In this document: one piece after another, positions 17,496-26,288 of the stretch
Layout: each line of letters begins with the position of its first letter
Position numbering within the stretch: position 1 is the first letter of the stretch
Source: Dryocola sp. LX212
GTDB taxonomy: Bacteria > Pseudomonadota > Gammaproteobacteria > Enterobacterales > Enterobacteriaceae
NCBI GenBank assembly: GCA_041504365.1
Contig: CP167917.1
Span: 3,906,001-3,970,000, forward strand
Length of the DNA stretch: 64,000 bases
Direction of reading: 5' to 3'
Notes under the pieces: model-generated
Told to the model about the DNA's origin: nothing
The model's input: only the letters and a program-made list of their open reading frames with translations
The model's database searches: none
Program-made: the position numbers and the translations under genes

Positions 17496-17763
17496 TGAGT
17501 AGCCTCGTTACGGTTTTGCCACGGTTCGCCGCAAGGGTGCTGGCGGCGGTAAGTTTGTTGATGAGCTGCACCTGCGCCATCTCGTTACGCAGCCGGACAC
17601 CGGCAGCAACGTCGAGCTGGTTACGCAGCATGGTGATCTGGGTTTTCTGCTCACCGGCGACGCGGTTGGCCTTTTCAAACGAGCGGGTGAGCGTGGCGTT
17701 CTCGCGCTTCATCCACACCAGAGCGGCAGCGGCGAGCAGCAGTAAGATAATCAGCGTTTTCAT
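17338..17763 (-). CDS. lysB: Inner-membrane spanin subunit LysB (Rz-like)
   Basis: 141 residues. One N-terminal transmembrane segment (LIILLLLAAAALVWM) is followed by a long periplasmic coiled coil (NRVAGEQKTQITMLRNQLDVAAGVRLRNEMAQ). It overlaps the endolysin stop by 4 bp and contains the lysC start. Partner of LysC. Confidence 0.88.
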   Translation of the reverse strand: MKTLIILLLLAAAALVWMKRENATLTRSFEKANRVAGEQKTQITMLRNQLDVAAGVRLRNEMAQVQLINKLTAASTLAANRGKTVTRLLNENKALRDWYESDLPDDIIGLHARPAFTTTAGYLQWLSESGAVPAPGQQSTH

Positions 17764-18269
17764 TTGGCCCCCTTAAGGCAGTAAGCACGCTCCCGCGCGC
17801 GGCGGTTTTCCAGCCCGGTATTTCTGGCCCCGCTGACGTATACCCAGCGCGTGAGCTGGTCGCAGGCCTGCGCCCACTGCTGGCGCCTGATGTAGCTGAC
17901 CAGCGTCGAGCGGCAGGCGGCACCGGTGCCGACGTTAAACGCAAAGCTCACCACGGCGTCATAGACCGGCTGCGGCATGGCGACCGGGGCGCAGACCGCA
18001 AGACGGCGCTCCATGTTCAGCACGTCGCTGACCAGGTTGACCGCCGCCTGCCGCTCGGTGATATCCCCCTTCGGCGTGACGCCTGCCGTGTGACCGATGC
18101 CCGACGTCCACACGCCCGCGCTGCACTGGTACGGTTTCAGGCGGCAACCCTCAAGGTCGGCAATCAGCGCCAGCCCGTCGGGGGAGGTTTTAAGGAGCCT
18201 TAAATCAGGCACAAGCACGGCCAGCGCCAGCACCACGGCCACGCTGCAACGTTTAACGATTGAGGCCAC
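17760..18269 (-). CDS. K: SAR endolysin (phage lysozyme, P1 Lyz type)
   Basis: 169-residue muramidase. The N terminus (about residues 9-20, VVLALAVLV) is a weakly hydrophobic signal-arrest-release segment, so Sec exports it and it stays tethered until the membrane depolarises. The catalytic triad has the E-x8-C-x5-T form: E40, C49, T55, with Cys in place of the T4 Asp as in P1 Lyz. C8 lies beside the SAR segment and C42 follows E40, so a disulfide cage that isomerises on release, as described for P1 Lyz, is likely. It overlaps the holin gene. Confidence 0.92.
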   Translation of the reverse strand: MASIVKRCSVAVVLALAVLVPDLRLLKTSPDGLALIADLEGCRLKPYQCSAGVWTSGIGHTAGVTPKGDITERQAAVNLVSDVLNMERRLAVCAPVAMPQPVYDAVVSFAFNVGTGAACRSTLVSYIRRQQWAQACDQLTRWVYVSGARNTGLENRRARERAYCLKGAK

Positions 18270-18462
18270 GGGCCACCTCCTTATTCAGCCCCGCAGCTTT
18301 CAGCCACAGGAAGGTTTTGCGGCGATACCACCAGTTCACCAGCGCGGTAAAAATGGCGGCACCGCTGCCGATATACAGCGCCGCCTGCTGGGGCGTCATC
18401 GCCCCGAAATAGGCCAGCCCGACCGCGAGCCAGTAGGCCAGAAAGGTGAGTACTTTCTCCAT
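18253..18462 (-). CDS. Y: Holin (small, two membrane segments; possible pinholin)
   Basis: 69 residues from ATG at 18462; an ATG four codons upstream (18474) gives 73. Two hydrophobic segments (VLTFLAYWLAVGLAYFG and ALYIGSGAAIFTALVNWWY) are followed by a basic tail (YRRKTFLWLKAAGLNKEVARGLNR). Position upstream of a SAR endolysin suggests it depolarises the membrane and may be a pinholin. The two nearby starts recall holin/antiholin dual starts of phage 21, but the longer form adds no positive charge, so this is only a possibility. Confidence 0.8.
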   Translation of the reverse strand: MEKVLTFLAYWLAVGLAYFGAMTPQQAALYIGSGAAIFTALVNWWYRRKTFLWLKAAGLNKEVARGLNR

Positions 18463-18464
18463 CG

Positions 18465-18668
18465 TCAGTCCCATAAGTTCAGCGTCTCCGCAACAGGTGA
18501 GGAATCAATATCCGGCAGCTCAACGGCGGTGCCGTGCGGGAGGATTTCGCCCAGCTCCGCCAGCCCCGGATTTGCCAGCAGCACCGCCTCGACCACGCAC
18601 TCGGTGCGCCCGTAAACGCGCGCGCACAGCGCGTCCAGCGTGTCGCCCTGCAGGGCGATAACCTTCAT
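18465..18668 (-). CDS. X: Tail protein gpX
   Basis: 67 residues from ATG at 18668 (MKVIALQGDTLDALCARVYGRT), a small LysM-like tail protein typical of P2 gene X. It overlaps the L stop by one base and its stop lies within the holin upstream ATG region. The longer frame upstream of M24 overlaps L and lacks similarity. Confidence 0.9.
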   Translation of the reverse strand: MKVIALQGDTLDALCARVYGRTECVVEAVLLANPGLAELGEILPHGTAVELPDIDSSPVAETLNLWD

Positions 18669-19165
18669 CAGATTTGCCCGATGATGCAGCGGGATTTTCC
18701 CTGCAGGCGGGAGACCGCCCAGCGCATATCCCGCCACAGCTCATCGATGGTGCTTTCGATGTCCTGGGCTTTCTTGTCGCCCTTGCTGCTTGCATCCACG
18801 CCGCGATAACGCTCGTACAGCGTGGCGGTGGTCATCGCGACGACGGCGCGCAGGTAGTAAAAACAGCGCACGCTTTCGCCATCGAGCACCTCGGCAGGCA
18901 CGTCCGCCAGGCGGACAAAACCGGCGCCCATCTGCTCCTTTCGCCAGGCGTAAAGCTCCGCATTGGTCTCGGCGATACCGTCCTTAATCGCCACGCGCAG
19001 CCGCTCCGGCGTGACGGTATGCTCCAGGCGCATCAGCTCCCGGACGCGCACCGGATCCACGTCGGGGAAAAAGAAGGTGTTGCCGATAAGCGGCTCGCGC
19101 ACCGGCTGCGGGGGAATAACCACGCCCGGCGAAATATCGGGCTTACTGATAATCACTGTCGTCAT
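18668..19165 (-). CDS. L: Head completion protein gpL
   Basis: P2 gpL family, 165 residues from ATG at 19165 (MTTVIISKPDISPGVV). The segment FFPDVDPVRVRELMRLEHTVTPERLRVAIKDGIAETNAEL is typical. It is added to filled heads. An in-frame ATG 30 codons upstream would read through the M-L gap and is not favoured. Confidence 0.92.
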   Translation of the reverse strand: MTTVIISKPDISPGVVIPPQPVREPLIGNTFFFPDVDPVRVRELMRLEHTVTPERLRVAIKDGIAETNAELYAWRKEQMGAGFVRLADVPAEVLDGESVRCFYYLRAVVAMTTATLYERYRGVDASSKGDKKAQDIESTIDELWRDMRWAVSRLQGKSRCIIGQI

Positions 19166-19257
19166 GACAACCTCAAAATAGGTGGACGGTGGACGCCGGT
19201 TTTGATGAGGAATAAATCCAGTCTCAACCGGCGTGCCGTCCGGCGCGGGGCGCATTC

Positions 19258-20010
19258 TTAACCGGTGGTTTTATCCACTTTGCGGGGGCGACCGCGTTTG
19301 CCTGGCGTCGTCGCAGGTTTACGCGCTCTGGGTTTTGTCTTTGGTTTTTTAACCGGTGCGGGCTTCGGCTTTAGGGCGCTTTCGAGGCGCTCAATGTCCT
19401 TTTTGACGCCCGCCTGCGCGTCGAGCTGCATAGCCCTGCGGAGCTGGGTGATCGCTTCGACCAGTTGACCGAGGTCTCGCTGTACCAGCCCGGTTACTTT
19501 GTGCAGTCTGGCGCGCACCTTGTCCGGCATATCCGCCCCGGCGGTGAGCGACTGCGTGGTCAGCAGCAGGCCGATGTCGACAGGCTCACCGGCATCGCGG
19601 GCGCGCATGGCGGCCAGGGCAACATCTTCGGCCAGCGTATAGGGCGTGGTGCGGCGAAACGCGGCAGGCATGGTGAGGCCGTAGCGCAACGCGTAGCGGG
19701 CAATCTCCAGCGCCCCGGCAATGTCACCGGCATCGAGCTTCCACAGCATGACGGTCATCACGATGTCATCCTGCGCGCCTTTGCCCTCGGCCAGTACACC
19801 GGCCACCCACGGAGCGTACGACGGCAGCAGATCGCGCTTTTTGTCGGCCTTGCGCTCAATGGAATGAATGGTTTTTAACGTGCGTTGGTCTGCGGCCAGC
19901 TTGACCAGCATCTGCTCATAGGCAGAGGCGTGACGCAGCGGGTTATCTTCCCGCCGCGCGGTCACAATGGCCGAGACCCGCATCATGTGACGCGCTGCGG
20001 GACTCGTCAT
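19258..20010 (-). CDS. M: Terminase small subunit gpM
   Basis: DNA-packaging endonuclease subunit, 250 residues. The middle (KGAQDDIVMTVMLWKLDAGDIAGALEIARYALRYGLTMP) is the family core. The C terminus is unusually rich in Lys/Pro/Arg (about residues 208-250). It cuts cos together with gpP. It lies 3 bp from N. Confidence 0.93.
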   Translation of the reverse strand: MTSPAARHMMRVSAIVTARREDNPLRHASAYEQMLVKLAADQRTLKTIHSIERKADKKRDLLPSYAPWVAGVLAEGKGAQDDIVMTVMLWKLDAGDIAGALEIARYALRYGLTMPAAFRRTTPYTLAEDVALAAMRARDAGEPVDIGLLLTTQSLTAGADMPDKVRARLHKVTGLVQRDLGQLVEAITQLRRAMQLDAQAGVKKDIERLESALKPKPAPVKKPKTKPRARKPATTPGKRGRPRKVDKTTG

Positions 20011-20013
20011 GGC

Positions 20014-21087
20014 TTACGCCTCCTGCGCCGGTTCATCTTTCGGTGGCGCCGGGAACTCACCGAGTTTGATGTTCTCAATCAGGCAGCCGGCGGCGTAGTC
20101 CTCGATAACGTAATCGATGTTCATCGACTCATAGTTTTCGATACGGTCGAGCTTGCCGTTCTCATCGATGATGCGGCGGTGGCTGTCGTCCATGTAGTAA
20201 ATCGACAGGTTCTCTAGGGTGGTGACCATCAGGCCGTTAGCCGGGAAGTACGGCACGCGCACGGCGGGCAGGTTGCCGATACGCTTCTGGCTGACAATGA
20301 CGTCGGCGGCCATCGCCTCGGTGTTCGCCTGCTCTTGGTTCACAATCGGGAAATACTTGTCGGCCAGCAGCTGGCGGCCACAGATGACGACTAAATCCGG
20401 GTCTTCCTGATACCAGGGCGCAATCAGGTTATTGGTGGCGTCCATCACCAGGGCGTCGAGGTTCGCGAAATCACCGTTTTTACCGATGCGGATCACCTCC
20501 GAAATCACGCTGCCATCTTCGGCGGTGATTTTGTCCATCACGCGCGCGGGCGCTTCGGTGCGGTACTTCTGCAGCCAGCCGACGGCCACGTCCTGCAACA
20601 GCGGATTCTTGCTGCGGTCAGACGTTGGCGCGCGTTTGATGCCGTTGAAACCGGCCATCATTAAATCGAGCGACTGGCGCTTGATGATGGCGTTGCGGAT
20701 ACGCAGCTGGAAGTCCTGGAAACGCGCCCATAAATCCAGGGTGCGGAAGCGGATATGGAAATCAAAGTTAATCTGATCGCACTCGTACCTGTTGGACTCC
20801 AGCGCGGTGAAATCTTCGGTCTGACGCTCTTTACCGGCGGCGGTGTCGGCGGTGCTGGCAATCGAGCCGGACACGCCGACGCCGATTTTCTCGCCCTTCA
20901 TTTCGGCGACCGGCACCATGTTGATACGGGTCAGAAAGTCGGACGACTCCTGCATGGTGTTCATCAGCGTCTGGGTGACAGACGGGTCGACGCTGAATTT
21001 TTTGGTCATATCACCGGCGTCAACGTTGTTGAGCTTCGCCACCTGGGTGAGGTAGGCGTTAAATTTAAATCGGGTCTGCGGCTTCAT
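20014..21087 (-). CDS. N: Major capsid protein gpN
   Basis: P2 capsid precursor, 357 residues. MKPQTRFKFNAYLTQVAKLNNVD and the later IRNAIIKRQSLDLMMAGFNG and PWYQEDPDLVVICGRQLLADKYF segments are very typical. In P2 about 31 N-terminal residues are removed by gpO; the corresponding region is present. It makes an HK97-fold T=7 shell. Confidence 0.95.
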   Translation of the reverse strand: MKPQTRFKFNAYLTQVAKLNNVDAGDMTKKFSVDPSVTQTLMNTMQESSDFLTRINMVPVAEMKGEKIGVGVSGSIASTADTAAGKERQTEDFTALESNRYECDQINFDFHIRFRTLDLWARFQDFQLRIRNAIIKRQSLDLMMAGFNGIKRAPTSDRSKNPLLQDVAVGWLQKYRTEAPARVMDKITAEDGSVISEVIRIGKNGDFANLDALVMDATNNLIAPWYQEDPDLVVICGRQLLADKYFPIVNQEQANTEAMAADVIVSQKRIGNLPAVRVPYFPANGLMVTTLENLSIYYMDDSHRRIIDENGKLDRIENYESMNIDYVIEDYAAGCLIENIKLGEFPAPPKDEPAQEA

Positions 21088-21134
21088 AGTGATTCCTGAT
21101 TGGGTTTTAGTTTTGTTTCCGGGCGTTTCCGGGC

Positions 21135-21989
21135 TCAGCAGTTGGTGAGCATCGAGTCGCCGTTGCCGCCGCTCGACGGCTCCCGGCGGCGCTGGCTAAA
21201 GCTCTCGGTTTTATCCAGCGAGGCTTCAAGCTCGGTAAGCTTCTGCTGGCTTTGCGCCAGCTCGCCGGTGAGGTCGTCTTTCAGGGTTTTGATGGACAGC
21301 TCCATGGCGGCCAGGCGCTGCTCCGCGCTTTCGTGGTTGGCCTGCACCTGCTCGGTGACGACGGTCACCGCCTCATGCACGTCGTTAAAGCGCGCGTCAT
21401 CGTCGGCCTGTTTGCGGCTGAAAATGCCTTTCACCTTGTCGGCAAGCGCCGTGAGCATGGTGTCGGGCTGCTCTTCGAATTCCAGCTCGGCGAGTGTGGC
21501 GGCGGAAATCAGATTGTCCGGGCTGGTTTTAAAGCGGTTAAGCGGGTTGGATTTTGCGGTGCGGCAGAATTCCAGATATTCGGTGCCGAGGCTTGCCGGG
21601 TCGTCGGTAACCGCAAGGCCAACCAGATAGCATTTGCCGGTGTTGGCAAAGTTCGGCTGAATTTCCATTGAGGTGTAAACCTTCTGGCCCTTGCCGACCA
21701 TGTCGACCAGGTTCTCCAGCGGGGCAATTTTCGCGAACAGCGCCCACTTGCCGTTAAGCACGGAATCGTCTTCAATCTGCGCCGCCTTCAGCTCCACCAC
21801 GTCGCCGTAGCGCTGGAAAATGCTGTCGGGAACAATGCCGCGCAGGTGCTCAAGGTTGATGCGGCAGCCGTAAACGCGCGGGTCAAATGAGGCGGCCATT
21901 TCCTGAATATCCGTGCCGCTGATAAGTCGCCCGTCACAGGTGTCGCCCTCGACGCCGATGCGAAATAACTTCGATACTTTTTTTGCCAT
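21135..21989 (-). CDS. O: Capsid scaffold / maturation protease gpO
   Basis: 284 residues. The N-terminal half is a serine protease with the P2 gpO triad at identical numbers: D19, H48 (in NLEHLRG) and S107 (in VYTSMEI). The C-terminal half is a helical scaffold domain with coiled-coil character (about residues 200-270). It assembles the N shell, then cleaves N, Q and itself. First gene of the O-N-M-L-X-holin-K-lysBC-R-S operon. Confidence 0.95.
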   Translation of the reverse strand: MAKKVSKLFRIGVEGDTCDGRLISGTDIQEMAASFDPRVYGCRINLEHLRGIVPDSIFQRYGDVVELKAAQIEDDSVLNGKWALFAKIAPLENLVDMVGKGQKVYTSMEIQPNFANTGKCYLVGLAVTDDPASLGTEYLEFCRTAKSNPLNRFKTSPDNLISAATLAELEFEEQPDTMLTALADKVKGIFSRKQADDDARFNDVHEAVTVVTEQVQANHESAEQRLAAMELSIKTLKDDLTGELAQSQQKLTELEASLDKTESFSQRRREPSSGGNGDSMLTNC

Positions 21990-22074
21990 GGTCAGCAGTC
22001 CTGAGTGTGGGTGGTTAGGTCAGGGCTAGTTTCCCGACTCGCTCCGCATCCTGCCATCTGTCCCGGGTGGCTTA

Positions 22075-22088
22075 TCCCTGACACAACA
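22075..22088 (-). promoter_or_regulatory. Putative Ogr site(s) between divergent O and P late promoters
   Basis: The O-P gap (21990-22153) contains minus-strand TGTTGTGTCAGGG, sharing TGTTGTG with the sites upstream of FI and V. In P2 the divergent PO and PP promoters lie in this gap, both Ogr-dependent. The exact second site for P is not obvious to me. Confidence 0.5.
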
Positions 22089-22153
22089 GCACCTTAGCGC
22101 GCATCCCACGCCGCTTAAGTAGCCTTGCCCGTATCGATTAACGCGAGGCAACC

Positions 22154-23926
22154 ATGACCATCACCACAGACACCTCACTGCTGCACGATCCGCGCCGGAA
22201 GGCCGCACTGCTTTACTGGCAGGGCTTTTCCGTGCCGCAGATTGCCGACATGCTCGGCCACAAACGCCCCACCGTGCAGAGCTGGAAGCAGCGCGACGGA
22301 TGGGACGCTGTAGCCCCCATCACCCGCGTTGAGAACAGCCTGGAAGCGCGGTTAATCCAGCTCATTACCAAAACCAAAAAGGACGGGGGAGACTTCAAGG
22401 AGATTGACCTGTTAGGCCGACAGATTGAGCGGCTGGCGCGGGTGAACCGCTACGGCCAGACCGGCAACGAGGCGGACTTAAATCCGAACGTTGCCAACCG
22501 CAATAAGGGGGAGCGTAAGAAGCCGAAAAAGAACACTTTCAGCGAGGAGGCTATCGAAAAACTGGAGGAGATTTTCTTTGCGGAGTCGTTCGAATACCAG
22601 CTCGGCTGGCATAAGGCAGGCCTTGAGCACCGCATCCGCAACATCCTTAAATCCCGCCAGATTGGCGCGACGTTTTATTTCTCCCGCGAGTCGCTGCTGC
22701 GTGCCCTGAAAACCGGCCACAACCAGATATTTCTCTCGGCCAGTAAGACGCAGGCGTACGTCTTCCGCGAGTACATCATCCAGTTCGCCCGCCTGGTGGA
22801 TGTTGACCTGACCGGCGACCCGATTGTCATCGGCAACAACGGCGCAAAGCTGATTTTCCTCGGCACCAACTCCAACACCGCGCAGAGCCATAACGGCGAC
22901 CTGCTGGTCGATGAGATTTTCTGGATCCCCAACTTCCAGAAGCTGCGCAAGGTGGCATCGGGCATGGCCTCGCAGCAGCACCTGCGCTCGACGTATTTCT
23001 CCACCCCGTCGACGCTGGCGCACGGCGCTTACCCGTTCTGGTCCGGCGAGCTGTTTAACAAGGGGCGCGCGGACAAAAGCGAGTGTGTCGACCTGGATAT
23101 CAGCCACGCGGCGTTAAAAAACGGCATGGCCTGCGGGGACGGCCAGTGGCGGCAGATTGTCACCATTGAGGACGCGCTCGCCGGGGGCTGCGACCTGTTC
23201 GACCTGGACACCCTTAAGCGGGAAAACAGCGCGGACGATTTCCGCAATTTATTCATGTGCGAGTTCGTCGACGACAAGGCATCCGTTTTCCCGTTCGAGG
23301 AGCTGCAGCGCTGCATGGTCGACAGTATGGAGGCCTGGGCGGACGACTGGCAGCCGTTTGCGACGCGCCCGTTTGGCTATCGCCCGGTATGGATTGGCTA
23401 CGACCCGTCACACACCGGCGACAGCGCCGGGTGCGTGGTGCTGGCCCCGCCGGTGGTGGCCGGAGGCAAGTTCAGGATTCTGGAGCGCCACCAGTGGAAA
23501 GGCATGGACTTTGCCACCCAGGCGGAGTCCATCAAAACGCTGACCGAAAAATACCACGTCGAATACATCGGCATCGATGCGACCGGCATCGGCCAGGGCG
23601 TTTATCAGCTTGTCCGCGCGTTCTACCCGGCAGCGCGGGAAATCCGCTACAGCCCGGAGGTGAAAACCGCCATGGTGCTGAAGGCGAAAGACACCATCGC
23701 CCGTGGCTGTCTGGAGTACGACGTCAGCTACACCGATATCACCGCCTCGTTCATGGCTATCCGCAAGACCATGACCGGCAGCGGACGCAGCAGCACCTAT
23801 GAGGCCAGCCGCAGCGACGAGGCCAGCCACGCGGACGTCGCCTGGGCCACCATGCACGCCCTGTTAAACGAGCCACTCACCGCCGGCAGCGGCAACGCAT
23901 CCACCTCAATTCTGGAGTTCAACTGA
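22154..23926 (+). CDS. P: Terminase large subunit / packaging ATPase gpP
   Basis: 590 residues. N-terminal helix-turn-helix-like segment (GFSVPQIADMLGHKRPTVQSWKQRDGWD). ATPase region with SRQIGATFYFSRE and a Walker B-like LLVDEIFW. C-terminal nuclease domain with acidic residues in WIGYDPSHTGD and YIGIDATGIGQG. It powers DNA entry and completes cos cutting with M. Transcribed opposite to O; its last base overlaps the Q start. Confidence 0.95.
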   Translation: MTITTDTSLLHDPRRKAALLYWQGFSVPQIADMLGHKRPTVQSWKQRDGWDAVAPITRVENSLEARLIQLITKTKKDGGDFKEIDLLGRQIERLARVNRYGQTGNEADLNPNVANRNKGERKKPKKNTFSEEAIEKLEEIFFAESFEYQLGWHKAGLEHRIRNILKSRQIGATFYFSRESLLRALKTGHNQIFLSASKTQAYVFREYIIQFARLVDVDLTGDPIVIGNNGAKLIFLGTNSNTAQSHNGDLLVDEIFWIPNFQKLRKVASGMASQQHLRSTYFSTPSTLAHGAYPFWSGELFNKGRADKSECVDLDISHAALKNGMACGDGQWRQIVTIEDALAGGCDLFDLDTLKRENSADDFRNLFMCEFVDDKASVFPFEELQRCMVDSMEAWADDWQPFATRPFGYRPVWIGYDPSHTGDSAGCVVLAPPVVAGGKFRILERHQWKGMDFATQAESIKTLTEKYHVEYIGIDATGIGQGVYQLVRAFYPAAREIRYSPEVKTAMVLKAKDTIARGCLEYDVSYTDITASFMAIRKTMTGSGRSSTYEASRSDEASHADVAWATMHALLNEPLTAGSGNASTSILEFN

Positions 23927-24957
23927 TGGGTAAGAAATCGAAAAACCACGCGGCTAAAAAAGCCGTTGCCACCGCAGCTGCGCCGCAAAAAATGGAAGCT
24001 TTTACCTTTGGTGAGCCTTCGCCGGTGCTCGACCGCCGCGACATCCTGGACTACACCGAGTGCGTCGGTAACGGCAGATGGTACGAGCCGCCGGTGAGCT
24101 TTACGGGGCTGGCGAAAACGCTGCGCGCCGCCGTGCACCACAGCTCGCCGATTTACGTGAAGCGCAATATCCTCGCCTCCACGTTTATCCCGCACCCGCT
24201 GCTTTCACAGCAGGATTTCAGCCGCTTCGCGCTGGATTTTCTGGTGTTCGGCAACGCGTTTTTAGAGAAGCGTATGAGCGTTACCGGCAAGCTGCTCAGG
24301 CTTGAAACCTCACCGGCCAAATACACCCGCAGGGGGACGGATGAGGACGCCTACTGGTTCGTACAGTCGTTTGTCACCCCGCATGCGTTCGCGCCGGGCT
24401 CGGTGTTTCACCTGCTGGAGCCGGATATTAATCAGGAGCTGTACGGCCTGCCGGAATACCTCAGCGCGCTTAACTCTGCATGGCTGAATGAGTCGGCCAC
24501 GCTGTTCCGCCGTAAGTATTACCAGAACGGTGCGCACGCCGGTTACATCATGTATGTGACTGATGCCGCCCAGAGCAGCACTGACGTGGAAGCACTGCGT
24601 GAAGCGATGCGCAGCTCAAAGGGGCTGGGGAATTTTAAGAACCTGTTTTTCTACGCCCCGAACGGCAAACCGGACGGCATTAAAATCGTGCCGCTCAGCG
24701 AGGTGGCGACCAAAGATGATTTCTTTAACATTAAAAAAGCGAGCGCCGAGGACTTAATGAGCGCGCACCGCGTGCCGCCGCAGATGATGGGGGTTATCCC
24801 CAACAATACCGGCGGTTTCGGTGACGTTGTAAAGGCGGCGCAGGTGTTTGTACGTAACGAGCTGACGCCATTGCAGGAACGCATCAAAGAGGTTAACGAC
24901 TGGATAGGCGAGGAGGTGATCCGCTTTAAGCCATACGAGCTTACCCCGACAGAATAA
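23926..24957 (+). CDS. Q: Portal protein gpQ
   Basis: Head-tail portal vertex subunit, 343 residues. The PBSX/P2 portal family is visible from FTFGEPSPVLDRRDILDYTECVGNGRWYEPPVS to MSAHRVPPQMMGVIPNNTGGFGDV. The lysine-rich N terminus (residues 1-25) is expected to be cleaved by gpO. Last gene of the P-Q operon, followed by a terminator and cos. Confidence 0.95.
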   Translation: MGKKSKNHAAKKAVATAAAPQKMEAFTFGEPSPVLDRRDILDYTECVGNGRWYEPPVSFTGLAKTLRAAVHHSSPIYVKRNILASTFIPHPLLSQQDFSRFALDFLVFGNAFLEKRMSVTGKLLRLETSPAKYTRRGTDEDAYWFVQSFVTPHAFAPGSVFHLLEPDINQELYGLPEYLSALNSAWLNESATLFRRKYYQNGAHAGYIMYVTDAAQSSTDVEALREAMRSSKGLGNFKNLFFYAPNGKPDGIKIVPLSEVATKDDFFNIKKASAEDLMSAHRVPPQMMGVIPNNTGGFGDVVKAAQVFVRNELTPLQERIKEVNDWIGEEVIRFKPYELTPTE

Positions 24958-24968
24958 GCCCCAACATT

Positions 24969-24993
24969 AGCCGCACACGTTGCGGCTTTTTTA
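24969..24993 (+). terminator. Terminator of the P-Q operon
   Basis: Stem AGCCGCA / TGCGGCT with a short loop, followed by six T, 12 bases after the Q stop. Confidence 0.85.
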
Positions 24994-25132
24994 CGCCCTC
25001 GCCTCACGCCCTCAGACACACCATACGACGAGCCCCCCGACAACCTCACCCGAGCGCAACGGCGCACCCGATAGCGCCATCACGACGCGCTCAGACGGTA
25101 ATTAAATTAAATAAATACCACGCCAGCGCGCA

Positions 25133-25151
25133 ATGCTATCCCCGCCACGCC
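25133..25151 (-). other. cos site (phage 186 type)
   Basis: On the minus strand this reads GGCGTGGCGGGGATAGCAT. From memory the phage 186 cohesive end is the same 19 bases with A in place of the T, and P2 differs at a few more. It lies beyond Q, where P2-family cos is found. The rest of the 415-bp gap (24958-25371) shows only the Q terminator, short inverted repeats near cos, and the retron terminator. Confidence 0.85.
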
Positions 25152-25341
25152 TGCCCGCTTTAGGGGTCGGTTTTGATGCAACTGCATCCAATCACTTTGT
25201 ACAGGCCTGATATGGCTAACGCCATACAAATATCTTTTAAAGATGCATGCAAATTCACGCAGCTAACAATGCACCTTTGCGTTTCCTTTGTTAACCTTAA
25301 AAAACCATAAAGGAAAAAGGTTTGATGTTAAAACAAAATAC

Positions 25342-25366
25342 AAAAAAGGCCTTGTGTAGGCCTAAT
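25342..25366 (-). terminator. Terminator of the retron operon
   Basis: On the minus strand AGGCCT / AGGCCT pair with a short loop and are followed by six T, just after the PtuB-like stop. Confidence 0.8.
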
Positions 25367-25371
25367 TAAAG

Positions 25372-26009
25372 TCAATAAAAACCATGCCGAATAGCAGTTT
25401 GAAATGGAACTCCTTCGATTGCAGCTAAATTCTCATCAAGCAGCTCTTCAAAATTCTCATCAGCACCATATTCCTCATAGTACTCGTTAAGCTCATCAAT
25501 AAGGTTACAATAGAGCTTTCTTGCTGTGGCTCTCTGCTGCCTCAGCGCCCCATGCTCAGCATCAAGATTAAAAACCCGCAAAGTTTCACGCGCTCTATGC
25601 TCACATTGGGGTGTTAAGTTTGGTTTGATGACAATACTGCCATCATCAAGAAAGTCGAAAAAATCATCTGGATCATCTTCATCAACCTTCAAAATATCAC
25701 CTTGCTTATAAGGTTGATTGTCCTTATAAAAGCCGCAACCATCACTTCTACGGCATGAGCCAAAGAGGTTTCCCCACTCAAATGTGAGCTGAGGAAATCT
25801 ACCTTTTTGAACAAAATGCTCAACATGTCCTTTATAATATGTCAAAAGCTCGCATTCGCAATAAGCACACCTATACCCCTGCATCAAAAATAGCCCATCC
25901 CACACATCGCTTTTATTATTCACATCGAGAATATACTCATCCCATTTATGAACTTTGTAATCATAATTTGACAAAGTGACTGGGGAGCACACCTTGAAAG
26001 TTTATGCAT
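25372..26009 (-). pseudogene. ptuB: PtuB-type HNH nuclease of the retron (early one-base frameshift)
   Basis: Retron-associated HNH effector; PtuB pairs with an ATPase (PtuA) in Septu-type systems. CAYCECEL and the later HVEHF and GNLFGSC give the zinc/HNH core (about residues 40-85). The likely start is ATG 26009 (MHKLSRCAP), with AAGGAG 7 bases upstream. That frame closes, while the body (TLSNYDYKVHKWDEY) is in another frame. One more C in the CCCC run (plus strand G 25982-25985) would join them. Without it, only a poorly supported GTG at 25992 gives a 206-residue protein with nearly all of the domain, so function may survive. It follows the ATPase C-terminal piece. Confidence 0.8.
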
Positions 26010-26012
26010 GTG

Positions 26013-26288
26013 TCACTCCTTTTCCTTTTGAATATTTTCTTTTTTATTTTTTTTCATCTCCCTGATCTTACCTCTCATACCTTTTAATCTAATAGCATTT
26101 TTGCAGGCTATTACTACTGGGTGATTCTCACCAAAGTGCTCGACAATATCCGCCCACAAGCTAATGGAGTCCCCTTCAGTATGTTTATCATGTTCAATTG
26201 CTGCATGATATTCCTGAACCCATTTTGCTTCCTTAACTAGAGGAACCGGATCAATACCCATAATTTCAGATAAAATATCAGTACTCAT
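26013..26288 (-). CDS. 91-residue ORF, probably the detached C terminus of PtuA
   Basis: It reads MSTDILSEIMGIDPVPLVKEAKW and ends in a Lys/Glu-rich tail. The DILSEIMGIDPVP motif resembles segments that usually follow the nucleotide-binding domain of defence ATPases within one chain. It overlaps the upstream ATPase ORF by 4 bp (ATGA). One extra G in the GGGG run (plus strand C 26291-26294) would fuse them as ...KLEGVMSTDIL. GAGGGG before the ATG could also serve as a Shine-Dalgarno sequence at short spacing, so a true split gene is possible. Confidence 0.55.
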   Translation of the reverse strand: MSTDILSEIMGIDPVPLVKEAKWVQEYHAAIEHDKHTEGDSISLWADIVEHFGENHPVVIACKNAIRLKGMRGKIREMKKNKKENIQKEKE

